From JBJXFK01 sp046155505 (GTDB taxonomy: Bacteria > Planctomycetota > Phycisphaerae > UBA1845 > Fen-1342): a stretch of DNA of 17,287 bases. Position 1 is the stretch's first letter. Each line of letters starts with the position of its first letter. The DNA lies in the NCBI GenBank assembly GCA_046155505.1, contig JBJXFK010000024.1, forward strand, positions 1 to 17,287, read 5' to 3'. Under the pieces are notes generated by a model. The model searched no databases, had not been told where the DNA came from, and saw nothing but the letters and a program-made list of their open reading frames with translations. The position numbers and the translations under genes are program-made. Shown here piece by piece: positions 1-7,305 of this stretch.

Positions 1-2
1 CG

Positions 3-227
3 CGTCGTGCGCGGATCGGAATGCCCGGCCAGGACCTGCACATCTTCCTGCGCCGCATGTGTGCCATGGGCTTCCAGCCCGTTCCGGCGTTCCGTACTCC
101 GCGTGGCCCGAAACGAGTGACCCGTCAGTGGCCGCCCCGCGCCCGCCTGCAAGCCCCCGTCCCAAAACCGTCTCCCATTCTCCGCAACCGCTATCGGGGG
201 CCCCTCGCGAATCACCGCTTCACGTAG
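3..227 (+). CDS. Probable 3' end of an unidentified gene (partial)
   Basis: This frame is open from the left edge of the window to a TAG at 225-227, about 74 residues. Third codon positions are strongly G/C, as in the clear genes here. The tail is basic and proline-rich (PGQDLHIFLRRM, then AFRTPRGPKR) and I recognise no domain in it. The start lies outside the window. A second + frame also stays open over much of this stretch, so the call rests on codon bias and on being open at the edge. The 142 bp between its stop and the PHP gene start hold only a weak hairpin (263-282, CGGCGA/TCGCCG) with no T tract, so I call no terminator. It could be non-coding. Confidence 0.4.
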   Translation, partial: RRARIGMPGQDLHIFLRRMCAMGFQPVPAFRTPRGPKRVTRQWPPRARLQAPVPKPSPILRNRYRGPLANHRFT

Positions 228-369
228 AATTCTTATCGGCCACACGCTCCCTTATCCTCATGCGGCGAGAAACCCGTCGCCGGCGGGCCAACAATCGTTG
301 CCGGAGCCGAAGTATCGGCGGCGCGTTTCGCCGCTCTACTGCAACGAGGCACGCACGGGAGCAAGGTTG

Positions 370-1104
370 ATGCTCATTCGCACCGCGATCCACTTTCACA
401 CGCACCACTCGTTCGATTCGAATCGCACGCCGCGGTCAATCGTCGAAACCGCGGCTCTCGAGGGGATCGACTGCGTGGCGATTACCGATCACGACGCGAT
501 CGACGGGGCAATCGAGGCCCGCGAACTTGCTCAAAGCGGCGTCGGCGGCGGGCGTGTGCGGGTCATCGTCGGCGAAGAAATCGGCTCGCGCGACGGGCAC
601 ATCATCGGCCTGTTCCTTTCGCACAAGATCGAACCCAACCTCTCGGCGGAAGACACGATCGCCGAAATCCGCAAGCAGGGCGGCGTCGCCCTCGCTCCGC
701 ATCCGTTCTGCACGCTTTGCGACAACAGCCTCGGCTCCAGCATCGAGCGCGTCGCCCATCTGCTCGACGGCGTTGAGGTTCACAACGCCCAAAACCCGCT
801 CCCGTGGCAGGACGCCGCGGCCGCCCGATTCGCCAAGCAGCGCGGCATGACCGCTTATGTCGGCTGCGACGGGCACATCGACGGGCCGCTCGCGCCCGCG
901 TATCAGATCATGCCTGACTTTCATTCGCCGCGATCATTTGTCGAGTCGCTCGGGCGGGCGCAGCTCGTCGCCCGTCGCTACGGGCCGGCGTATTTCGCGC
1001 AAATGATCGGGCGGCATTTTTGGGACAAGCTCATGCCGTTTCGACTGCCGGGTTATGGCGTCGCGCTCGCGGCGAAGGATTCAGGGTTCGGGGTTCAGTA
1101 CTGA
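370..1104 (+). CDS. PHP-domain metal-dependent phosphoesterase
   Basis: A 244-residue PHP (polymerase and histidinol phosphatase) family protein, predicted to be a soluble metal-dependent phosphoesterase. Visible metal-site motifs are HFHTHHS (H8, H10), AITDHDAIDG (D40, H41), GEEIG (E69), APHPF (H111), VEVHNA (H138) and GCDGHIDG (D167, H169), which cover the usual PHP ligand set. The frame stays open back to 298, but ATG 370 is chosen because GGAG at 358-361 is well spaced and the fold begins right after it. The substrate cannot be read from the sequence: relatives hydrolyse nucleotides, oligoribonucleotides or sugar phosphates. The last seven residues (SGFGVQY) and the stop lie in a dispersed repeat (1081-1128), so the native C terminus may have been altered by the repeat. 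The gene converges on the polysaccharide operon, with 45 bp between stops. Confidence 0.85.
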   Translation: MLIRTAIHFHTHHSFDSNRTPRSIVETAALEGIDCVAITDHDAIDGAIEARELAQSGVGGGRVRVIVGEEIGSRDGHIIGLFLSHKIEPNLSAEDTIAEIRKQGGVALAPHPFCTLCDNSLGSSIERVAHLLDGVEVHNAQNPLPWQDAAAARFAKQRGMTAYVGCDGHIDGPLAPAYQIMPDFHSPRSFVESLGRAQLVARRYGPAYFAQMIGRHFWDKLMPFRLPGYGVALAAKDSGFGVQY

Positions 1105-1128
1105 GTGCTCAGTGTTCAGTGCTCAGTG
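1081..1128 (+). repeat. GGGTTCAGGG/CTCAGTG dispersed repeat, copy 1
   Basis: A low-complexity block: TTCAGGGTTCGGGGTTCAG followed by near-tandem TGCTCAGTG/TTCAGTG units. It begins inside the last codons of the PHP gene and fills the gap between two convergent genes. The 19-base core TTCAGGGTTCGGGGTTCAG recurs exactly, in reverse orientation, in the block at 12390-12434, also directly after a stop codon. A related block lies at 5347-5377. No stable hairpin with a T tract is evident, so I do not call it a terminator. Confidence 0.8.
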
Positions 1129-1149
1129 AAGACTGCACGGCTCGCGCAG

Positions 1150-3582
1150 TCACGGCGTTGGCTGAGTTGTGCTGACCTCAGCTTCGAGTTTGCTGAGCTG
1201 TGCGAGTTCTTCGGGCCGCAGCCGTGCTGCGACGCGCGGATCGCGGGAGTTGTCGATTCGCCGGGCAGTGTCGATGTGGTAGCGCACGATCGCGCCATCG
1301 GTCGCCGACGGGTCGAGTCGCAGCAGGGTCGCGTGTGCGGTTGCAATCGAAAGATGGGCGCGCGGGTTGGTCGGGTACAGGTCAATGGCATGCTGCCACG
1401 CCTCGGTCGCGCGGCGGGCGAGAACGATCGCCTGCCCCTGCTCAGTGATCGCGACTTGTGCATCGAGCACGCGCGCCAGCAGCGCCCAGTTCGCGGCGCT
1501 GCGCGGATTGAACGCGACGCAGCGCTGGGCGAACACGCGCGCCTCTTCGAGCAAACCAGCCGACGGCGGGTCGCTTAGCCGCGCGTGGGCCATTAGCGTC
1601 GCAGCGATCGTGCCCGGCGTGTCGCTATCCCACGGGTTCGCGGCGAGTGCGTGCAGCGATCGTGCAGTTTCGTTCGTCAGCGGCTGCCGAAGCGAGCCGA
1701 GCGTGCGATACGCTTCGTCGATCGCCCGCAGCGGCAGCGCAACCGCCCACGCGTGTAGCGCGACGAGCACCACGCCGACCACGGACCAACTGATCGCGAT
1801 TCGCGGCGCGGCCGATTCGAACTGCGCCGCGCGCGGCGCGAGCGCGGCCGCTGCGAGGAGCGACGCCATCGCCATTCCGGGCACGGCGGCGAGCGAGAAA
1901 TCGACCCAGTTGTGAATCAGCAGGCAGGCCAGCGCTGCCAGGCACGCGTATCGCAATCGTTGCGGGTCATCGGCAATCGCATCGACCGCGACCAGCGCGA
2001 CGAGCAGGAGCACAACCCAAACCGCCGCGAACTCAAACGCCCAAAGCAGCGCGACGTTGGCGTCCAGCAACGGATAGCCCGACGCGATCGCCTGCAGCGC
2101 TATCACGCCGAGCGCGGTGCCAAAGATCGCCCAACGCGGGACGGCATGCAAGTGCGGCTGCGCTGGGGGACCGGTCTCCGACCGGTCTCTTTTCGATTCA
2201 GATTCCTGCGACAAGAAAGACTGGTCAGAGACCAGTGCCCCAGTGCCAGCAAGCAGCGACCGCACGAGCGCGGTCAGCAGCAAAATGCCCGCCAGCAGGC
2301 CGATCGGGCCGAGTTCGACGAGCATCGTGATCCACAGGTTATGCGGGTCTTTCACTTCCTCGGTGGCCGATTCGGCGCGGTAGCGCAGGTACGCCGAGAC
2401 GAAATTCATCCGTCCCACGCCGATGAGCGGTGCGTCAAGCCAGCTTCGCAGGCCGGCGGTCCAGTATTCCCAGCGAAATGCGAGCGATGCACCCGGCAGC
2501 GTGCCGCGCGCCAAACCGAAGCCGAACAGCAGCAGCAACCCGCCGACGTAGCCGCCGATGACGAGGCCGGGGCGGATGTACTGCCGTGTAATTGCGAACC
2601 AGGTTGCGACGAGTAGTGCGGCGGCGATGAGTGCCGCGAGCAGCGCGCCGTTGCTGCCGGTGGTGAGGACGCCGATGAGCGCGGCGAGTGCGAGGTTGAT
2701 GCCGGTCAGGATTGCAGGAAGACCGGTTACAAACCGGTCCCACAGGGAAGGGAGACCGGTTACAAACCGGTCCCGCAGAGGAGAAAGGCCGGTCGGAGAC
2801 CGGTCCCCCAGCGCACGGCCACCGAGCTCGCGCGGTGCCGATCGCACCGAAAGCACTCTCCCGCAAGCCGCGAGCGCCAGCACCGCGCCCGCCGCCATGA
2901 TCGACGCCGCGACATTGGGATGCGCGAGCATGCCGAACGCGTTTTGTGATGCAAGCCGCCGCTCGTAGTCGACAATCATCGGATCGGTCAGGTCCGCGCC
3001 ACGCTGTTCGAGCTGCGGTCGCTGCGTTTCGCGCCAGAACCGGGCGGTATCGTCGAATTCGTACCCGACCTGCTGAAAACACTTCACCGCATTCATGCCC
3101 GCGCATGCCAGCACCACAGCTACGATCAGGCGCGGCATCCACGCCTCGCGCGCCACGCCCGCCAGCGCAATGCCCGCGACGATCAGCACGAACATGTTCG
3201 CACCCGCGAGCGCCGCGACCTGCTTCTCACCCGCGAGCGCGGTGGACGATGCGATCGCGACCAGCAGCAGCCCAATCCCCATCGTCCACGAATATCCGCG
3301 CTCGATCAGCGGCGGGCGCAGCGCGATCGCCGTCGCCGAGAACAGCAGCGTCACGCAATCGAGCAGTGCCGTCGTCGCCGGCGTCGGTCCGCCAACCGAT
3401 GCGCCGGCCAGAAAGCTCGCCTGCACACGTTCAAAACTCTCGGACACGAGTAAGCGACACGCGAGCAATCCGACAATCGCAAAAAACAGCAGGCGTTCTG
3501 CAATGCCAGCGACGCCCGCCGCGCGCGCCGCGCTCGCGGCGCTCGGCGCATCTGCATCAACACTCGTCCGCGAGCGGCTCAT
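1150..3582 (-). CDS. O-antigen ligase / Wzy-like polysaccharide polymerase with TPR-like tail
   Basis: An 810-residue multi-pass inner-membrane protein of the O-antigen ligase/polymerase (Wzy_C) superfamily. It is expected to transfer or polymerise polyprenyl-linked glycans on the periplasmic side. Hydrophobic segments occupy about residues 30-590. Family landmarks are LAHPNVAAS (about 219-227) and the Wzy_C signature DPHNLWITMLVELGPIGLL (412-430). Residues 620-810 are soluble and helical with TPR-like spacing (ARRATEAWQHAIDLYPTNP, 722-740), as in many planctomycete homologues. Start ATG 3582 overlaps the stop of the WecA-like gene as ATGA, which implies translational coupling. Two stretches (residues about 257-289 and 448-477) are translated ACCGGT repeats inserted in frame between membrane segments. 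Whether it acts as ligase or polymerase cannot be decided from sequence. Confidence 0.85.
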   Translation of the reverse strand: MSRSRTSVDADAPSAASAARAAGVAGIAERLLFFAIVGLLACRLLVSESFERVQASFLAGASVGGPTPATTALLDCVTLLFSATAIALRPPLIERGYSWTMGIGLLLVAIASSTALAGEKQVAALAGANMFVLIVAGIALAGVAREAWMPRLIVAVVLACAGMNAVKCFQQVGYEFDDTARFWRETQRPQLEQRGADLTDPMIVDYERRLASQNAFGMLAHPNVAASIMAAGAVLALAACGRVLSVRSAPRELGGRALGDRSPTGLSPLRDRFVTGLPSLWDRFVTGLPAILTGINLALAALIGVLTTGSNGALLAALIAAALLVATWFAITRQYIRPGLVIGGYVGGLLLLFGFGLARGTLPGASLAFRWEYWTAGLRSWLDAPLIGVGRMNFVSAYLRYRAESATEEVKDPHNLWITMLVELGPIGLLAGILLLTALVRSLLAGTGALVSDQSFLSQESESKRDRSETGPPAQPHLHAVPRWAIFGTALGVIALQAIASGYPLLDANVALLWAFEFAAVWVVLLLVALVAVDAIADDPQRLRYACLAALACLLIHNWVDFSLAAVPGMAMASLLAAAALAPRAAQFESAAPRIAISWSVVGVVLVALHAWAVALPLRAIDEAYRTLGSLRQPLTNETARSLHALAANPWDSDTPGTIAATLMAHARLSDPPSAGLLEEARVFAQRCVAFNPRSAANWALLARVLDAQVAITEQGQAIVLARRATEAWQHAIDLYPTNPRAHLSIATAHATLLRLDPSATDGAIVRYHIDTARRIDNSRDPRVAARLRPEELAQLSKLEAEVSTTQPTP
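2162..2243. repeat. ACCGGT palindromic element, copy 1 (inside a gene)
   Basis: An 82-bp inverted repeat. The left arm starts CTGGGGGACCGGTCTCCGAC and the right arm is its imperfect reverse complement ending GTGCCCCAG, with about five arm mismatches, mostly transitions. The central loop (TTCGATTC..ATTC..GCGACAA..GAAAG) matches the loop of the copy at 17199-17285, so the two are copies of one element. It lies inside the polysaccharide polymerase gene and is translated in frame as the loop around SDQSFLSQESESKRDRSETG. Confidence 0.85.
2719..2816. repeat. ACCGGT repeat cluster, copy 2 (inside a gene)
   Basis: Three related units stand in a row. Two are near-identical 28-bp units built on GACCGGTTACAAACCGGTCC (2719-2746 and 2751-2778). 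They are followed by a half element at about 2787-2816 whose end, GACCGGTCCCCCAGCGCAC, is identical to the right end of the copy at the window edge. In the polymerase gene the cluster is translated as RALGDRSPTGLSPLRDRF and VTGLPSLWDRFVTGLP, between two membrane segments. The frame is maintained across all three units. Confidence 0.85.
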
Positions 3583-4688
3583 GCGTCCTTTCGCAGCGGC
3601 ATTTCGAGAATCGCCACGATGCCGAGCACCATCAGCACGATCGCCAGCAGCGTGATCGTCTCGCGCAGATTCGCACCGGGCAGCAGCGTCGCGGCCAGTC
3701 CGGTGGTCGCCGTGGCGAGGTAAATCGTCAGCACGGCGAAGCGGCGGCTGAGGCCGAGATCGACGAGGCGGTGCGAGAAGTGCCGCTGATCGCCGCGCAG
3801 CGGATTGCGGCCTTCGAGCAGGCGGATGATCACGACACTCGTGAAGTCATAGAGCGGAATCGCCAGGATGATCAGCGGCATAGCCAGGGCGTGCGGCTGC
3901 GGCTCGCTTCCGCTCGACCAATACGTGGTGAGAATGGAAATCACCGCCAGCATGTAGCCGCAAATCAAGCTGCCCGCGTCGCCCATGAAAATCTTTGCCG
4001 GCGGAAAGTTGAACACGAGAAAGCCGAGCACCGCTCCCAGAAATACCGCCGCCAGCGCGGGCACGAGCAATTGCCCGGCCATGACGCCGCAGATCATGAG
4101 AAACGCGGTGCAGATCGCGGTGACGCCGGCGCTGAGGCCGTCCATATTGTCGAGAAAATTGAGCGAGTTGGTGATGACGACGATCCAGATGACGCTGAGT
4201 GTGATCGACACGCCGTCGCCCGCGAACTCGGCGATGCGCACGTCGCCGAGCGTTGTGACGGCCAGCGCGACGCCGATCATCGAGAGCAACTTCGCATACG
4301 GGCCGAGCGGCTTGCGGTCGTCGATTAGACCGAGCACATGCAACACCGCACCGCCGGCAAGAATGATGACCGCCTGCGTCATGTGCTCTTTCAGGCCGCC
4401 GACCAGCGCGCGAACCAGCTCGCCGAAATTGTCCGCGATCCACTTCTCGGGCAGCACGACCGCGAGCAGCAGCGCGGCAACGAGCGGAACCCACGCCGAA
4501 AGAAAGATCGCCACGCCGCCGCCATAGGGAATTGGCGCGCGGTGCGACTTGTGCGATCCGCCGGCGGGGCGATCGACGAAGCCGATGCGCGTAGCGATCA
4601 GCCGCGCGATCGGCGTGAGTGCAAGCGAAAGCAGGAGGCACGAGCCGCCGGCCGCCGCCAATCCGGTCATCAGCCAGGAGAGGGACAT
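3579..4688 (-). CDS. WecA/MraY-like polyprenyl-phosphate sugar-1-phosphate transferase
   Basis: A 369-residue integral membrane enzyme of the MraY/WecA/TagO (glycosyltransferase 4) family. It is predicted to transfer a sugar-1-phosphate, typically GlcNAc-1-P from UDP-GlcNAc, to undecaprenyl phosphate and so start glycan assembly. Family motifs are all present: RPAGGSHKSHRAPIPYGGG (40-58), LIDDRKPLG (121-129), NFLDNMDGLSAG (177-188), FMGDAGS (234-240) and the WecA-type histidine motif QRHFSHRL (301-308). About ten hydrophobic segments are visible. The frame is open upstream to 4805, but ATG 4688 begins the first membrane helix directly. It overlaps the end of the DUF4416 gene by 19 bp and couples to the polymerase gene through ATGA. 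WecA-like is preferred over MraY because of the HFSHRL motif and the O-antigen-type context; sugar specificity is not proven. Confidence 0.9.
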   Translation of the reverse strand: MSLSWLMTGLAAAGGSCLLLSLALTPIARLIATRIGFVDRPAGGSHKSHRAPIPYGGGVAIFLSAWVPLVAALLLAVVLPEKWIADNFGELVRALVGGLKEHMTQAVIILAGGAVLHVLGLIDDRKPLGPYAKLLSMIGVALAVTTLGDVRIAEFAGDGVSITLSVIWIVVITNSLNFLDNMDGLSAGVTAICTAFLMICGVMAGQLLVPALAAVFLGAVLGFLVFNFPPAKIFMGDAGSLICGYMLAVISILTTYWSSGSEPQPHALAMPLIILAIPLYDFTSVVIIRLLEGRNPLRGDQRHFSHRLVDLGLSRRFAVLTIYLATATTGLAATLLPGANLRETITLLAIVLMVLGIVAILEMPLRKDA

Positions 4689-5257
4689 GGTGCGGCGGAG
4701 TCTCCGTCGATGGATTCGAGCCGGCGGCGAGCGTCGTGCAGCCTGGTCCGCGCGGCGTCGAAAAATGCGTGATACGCGGGCGTCGCGTAGTCGCGATACG
4801 TCCACGGCCAGGTGTGCCAGGCGTCGCCAACGCGATGCAGCGTGACCTCGGCATAGATGCGCGAGCCGATGAAGATGCGATGCGAGCGGTCCTTGGTCGT
4901 CGCCAGCACGAGCTTGCCCAGATCAATGTAGCCAGGGTCGAGATTTACGGGTCGCGAAATCTCTGGATCGACGCCGGTATCCGCGATTTCCTGTTCAATG
5001 GCGTTGGTTTCGAGCTTGATTTCGGCCAGGGCGGCGGGCTGGATCAGTCGTTCGAAGCTGAGAAACAGCCGATTCAGGTTGCCGCCCATTTCGGTGCGAT
5101 AGTAATCGGTCAAGTTGAACGGGATCGGCTCGGATTCGTGGTCGGTCGGCCCGTAGCGACGAATCAGGAGTTGCCGCGCTCGGCGAAGCAGATCAGGATC
5201 GCCACCGAGCAGGCCGCAAATGAGTTTGACCGGAAGCGTGATGCGAGGCTTACCCAT
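4670..5257 (-). CDS. DUF4416 family protein
   Basis: A 195-residue soluble protein that I recognise as DUF4416 from its conserved pattern: KPRITLPVKLICGLL near the N terminus, PIPFNLTDYYRTEMGGNLNR in the first third, then LSFERLIQP, IKLETNAIEQEI, RPVNLDPGYIDLGKLVLAT, TKDRSHRIFI, IYAEVTL and TWPWTYRDYATPAYHAFF. The length is normal for the family. No function is established that I know of. It is the first gene of the minus-strand polysaccharide operon and overlaps the WecA-like gene by 19 bp, so a role in envelope glycan assembly is plausible by context only. No clear Shine-Dalgarno precedes ATG 5257. It is divergent from the GlmU-like gene across a repeat-rich 266-bp gap. Confidence 0.85.
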   Translation of the reverse strand: MGKPRITLPVKLICGLLGGDPDLLRRARQLLIRRYGPTDHESEPIPFNLTDYYRTEMGGNLNRLFLSFERLIQPAALAEIKLETNAIEQEIADTGVDPEISRPVNLDPGYIDLGKLVLATTKDRSHRIFIGSRIYAEVTLHRVGDAWHTWPWTYRDYATPAYHAFFDAARTRLHDARRRLESIDGDSAAPCPSPG

Positions 5258-5523
5258 ATGGCGGAGAGTTTATCAGGCGCGTAGCATTCGTTCGAACGTC
5301 GCGGGGAAGATTTAGCTACAGAGGACACAGTGGGCACAGAGGAATTGGGGATTGGGGTTCAGGGATTAGGGTTTAGGAATTCGCCCGCGAAGACATCGCC
5401 GCTCGACCGCGCGAATGGTTTTAGCGGTGGTCGAACAGTCGCGCCGGACGAACGAACACAGCCTCTCCGCATTTTCTCTGTGCCCTCTGTGCCCTCTGTG
5501 GCAAACACCAAACTCGGTGGCTC
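5258..5523. other. Divergent intergenic region filled with repeats
   Basis: The gap separates the divergent DUF4416 and GlmU-like start codons, so it should hold promoters for both directions. Most of it is repeat sequence: a CACAGAGG arm at 5316-5342, a GGGTTCAGGG-type block at 5347-5377, and the inverted CTCTGTG arm at 5475-5501. I cannot place a convincing -35/-10 pair. The right CTCTGTG arm ends only about 22 bp before the GlmU-like ATG, so it probably lies in that gene's leader. Confidence 0.6.
5316..5501. repeat. Inverted CACAGAGG...CTCTGTG composite repeat
   Basis: The left arm (5316-5342) contains ACAGAGGACACAGTGGGCAC followed by AGAGG. The right arm (5475-5501) contains CTCTGTGCCCTCTGTGCCCT followed by CTGTGGC. 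The arms are imperfect reverse complements flanking about 130 bp that includes a telomere-like GGGGTTCAGGGATTAGGG block. A third, single CACAGAG unit lies at 7329-7352. The arrangement resembles a small non-autonomous element, but no coding capacity or target-site duplication is visible. Confidence 0.7.
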
Positions 5524-6750
5524 ATGCACATCACGCTCTTCGAAGACGGTGGCTATCTCGATCTTGCTCCGCTCACATGGCTGCGGGCGGCGTTCGAGTT
5601 GCGGTTTGGCTGCGACACGTTGCTCGACAAGGTGCGGGAGCAGCTTCGCCCCACAAGCATTGGCTTTGTGGCCCGGCCCGCACTGGCTGTCGTGCTGGCC
5701 GAGCGTTACCCCGACGCGTCGCGCGGCGCGGGCGATGCACTGCTGCTGAACAGCCGCGCGATCATCACTGCCGACATCGACCCGCCGCCCGTCGGCACCG
5801 CGTGGATGGACGGCGATACGCTGATCGCGACGCGTATGACGGCGGCTGAGGCGGCGAAGCTCAACATTGAAACCTGCCTCGACGCCGCCAAACTCGCCGC
5901 CGCGTTACCGGGGCGCAAGGCGATCGCCGCGCCCGCCGGCGTTCGGCTGCTCAAGCACCCGTGGGAACTCGCCGTGGGCAACGCGACCGAGTTGCATCGC
6001 CAACTGCGCGGCGACGGCACGATCGACGGCCAGGTCCATCACGGCGCGCATCTCCTGAACGCGCGGCACATCCACATTTCGCACGGCGCAAGCATCAAGC
6101 CCGGCGTCGTGCTCGATGCCGAGAGCGGCCCGATCAAGATCGACCGCGGCGCGGTCATTGAGCCGAACGCCGTGATTCAAGGCCCGTGCTACATCGGCCG
6201 CGGCAGCATTGTGCGGCCCACTTCGGTCATTCGCGAAGGCACGTCGATCGGCCCGGTCTGCAAAGTCGGCGGCGAGATTGAGGGCAGCATTCTGCAAGGC
6301 TACGCCAACAAGCAGCACGACGGATTCCTCGGTCACAGCTTCGTCGCTTCGTGGGCGAACCTCGGGGCCGACACGGTGACCAGCGACCTGAAAAACACCT
6401 ACGGCACGATTCGCGTGCGCATCAACGGTGTCGAAATCGAAACCGGCCAACGCTTCATCGGATCGACCATCGGCGACCACTCAAAGACCGGCATCGGCAC
6501 GGTCCTGCCCACTGGCTGCGTCGTCGGCTTCGGCTCACAGGTGTTTACGCCGCTCGGCGTGCCGAAATTCGTGCCGTCGATGGCGTGGGTCACTGAAGGT
6601 GGTACGGAAGAGGCGCGGATCGATAAGGTGATTGAGATCGCACGAACGGTGATGGGGCGGCGGAAAGTCGAGATGAGCGCGGCGGAAGAAGCGCTCATGC
6701 GCGCGGCGGCGAAGGACGCGCGTGCGGCGGAGGCGCTCGGTTGGAAGTAA
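5524..6750 (+). CDS. GlmU-like sugar nucleotidyltransferase / hexapeptide acyltransferase
   Basis: A 408-residue two-domain protein resembling the alternative GlmU family seen in Bacteroidetes and Planctomycetes. The N-terminal part (about 1-140: ITLFEDGG, LAPLTWLRAAFELRFG) matches the divergent pyrophosphorylase-like domain. Residues about 160-355 form a left-handed beta-helix of hexapeptide repeats (for example IKIDRGAVIEPNAVIQGPCY). The segment from H265 through GHSFVASWANLGADTVTSDL (270-289) corresponds to the acetyltransferase active-site region. The expected role is making UDP-GlcNAc or another NDP-sugar from the sugar-1-phosphate; the exact substrate is not visible. It is divergent from the polysaccharide operon, whose WecA-like enzyme would use such a product. 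ATG 5524 is the first start that gives the conserved N terminus; only a weak GGTGG precedes it. The stop abuts a repeat. Confidence 0.85.
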   Translation: MHITLFEDGGYLDLAPLTWLRAAFELRFGCDTLLDKVREQLRPTSIGFVARPALAVVLAERYPDASRGAGDALLLNSRAIITADIDPPPVGTAWMDGDTLIATRMTAAEAAKLNIETCLDAAKLAAALPGRKAIAAPAGVRLLKHPWELAVGNATELHRQLRGDGTIDGQVHHGAHLLNARHIHISHGASIKPGVVLDAESGPIKIDRGAVIEPNAVIQGPCYIGRGSIVRPTSVIREGTSIGPVCKVGGEIEGSILQGYANKQHDGFLGHSFVASWANLGADTVTSDLKNTYGTIRVRINGVEIETGQRFIGSTIGDHSKTGIGTVLPTGCVVGFGSQVFTPLGVPKFVPSMAWVTEGGTEEARIDKVIEIARTVMGRRKVEMSAAEEALMRAAAKDARAAEALGWK

Positions 6751-6878
6751 GTGCAAAGTGCAGAATTCAAAGTTCAAAGTTCGGAATGAAGGACGCGAAC
6801 CGGCCTGCCTCCGCGGTGCGGCAGGCGAGTGGACGTACCCACTCGTCACTTTGAACTTTGAACTTCGCACTTGTCTTG
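6751..6878. repeat. Composite inverted repeat with two inner hairpins
   Basis: Outer arms at 6756-6782 and 6847-6872 are inverted and share TTCAAAGTTCAAAGT plus AAGTGC. Between them are two perfect hairpins. One pairs GCCTGCC with GGCAGGC (about 6803-6826) and the other pairs CGAGTGG with CCACTCG (about 6826-6845). The unit starts right after the GlmU-like stop and ends 13 bp before the VOC start codon. It may act as a transcript-end structure, but there is no T tract. Confidence 0.75.
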
Positions 6879-6891
6879 CAGGGGGTTGCTC

Positions 6892-7305
6892 GTGTCCGAG
6901 ATTCGCGGCATCGTCGAAACGTCGCTTTACTTCGCTGACTTGCCGCGCGCGATCGAGTTCTACCGCAGCGCGCTCGGGCTGATCCCGAATTCTCACGACG
7001 AGCGCATGGCGTCCTACTGCATCGCGCCCGGTCAAATGCTGCTGTTTTTCCGAAGAGGTGGTACGCCGCACGACATGGTCTGCGACGCCGGAACGATTCC
7101 CGCTCACGACGGCATCGGACCGACTCATCTCGGCCTCGCGATCGCCGAACCCGATTTCGACGAGTGGAATTCGCGGCTCACTGCGGCGGGTGTGACAATT
7201 GTCTCAGAGATGCGCTGGTCGCGCGGCGGACGGAGCGTCTACTTTCACGATCCGGAACGCAATCTGGTCGAGTTGATCACGCCGGGGATCTGGCCGGTGT
7301 ACTGA
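6892..7305 (+). CDS. VOC superfamily protein (glyoxalase/dioxygenase fold)
   Basis: A 137-residue single-domain vicinal oxygen chelate protein with two beta-alpha-beta-beta-beta modules. The first is EIRGIVETSLYFADLPRAIE and the second begins GPTHLGLAI. Likely metal ligands are E9, H79 and E127, the last in the family hallmark VYFHDPERNLVELITP. The fold covers glyoxalases, extradiol dioxygenases, fosfomycin/bleomycin resistance proteins and others, so the reaction is not assignable. GTG 6892 is chosen because AGGGGG at 6880-6885 lies 6 bp upstream; TTG codons at 6871 and 6886 are in frame but less well placed. The gene follows the GlmU-like gene on the same strand, but the 141-bp repeat-filled gap argues against a tight operon. 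Confidence 0.85.
   Translation: MSEIRGIVETSLYFADLPRAIEFYRSALGLIPNSHDERMASYCIAPGQMLLFFRRGGTPHDMVCDAGTIPAHDGIGPTHLGLAIAEPDFDEWNSRLTAAGVTIVSEMRWSRGGRSVYFHDPERNLVELITPGIWPVY

Noticed and set aside
263..282. Possible terminator after the left-edge partial gene
   Set aside because: The stem is only 6 bp and no T tract follows.
2719..2816. CRISPR-like direct repeats
   Set aside because: The units are palindromic, separated by only a few bases, have no unique spacers of regular length, and lie inside a coding gene without cas genes nearby.
2946..4328. Long + strand open frame of 460 codons
   Set aside because: It is antisense to the polymerase and WecA-like genes, which have clear family motifs. 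Its translation is Arg/Ala/Gln-rich low complexity, as expected opposite GC-rich coding DNA.
5347..5377. Telomere-like GGGATTAGGGTTTAGG tract
   Set aside because: It is short, internal and degenerate, and matches the dispersed GGGTTCAGGG family better than a chromosome end.
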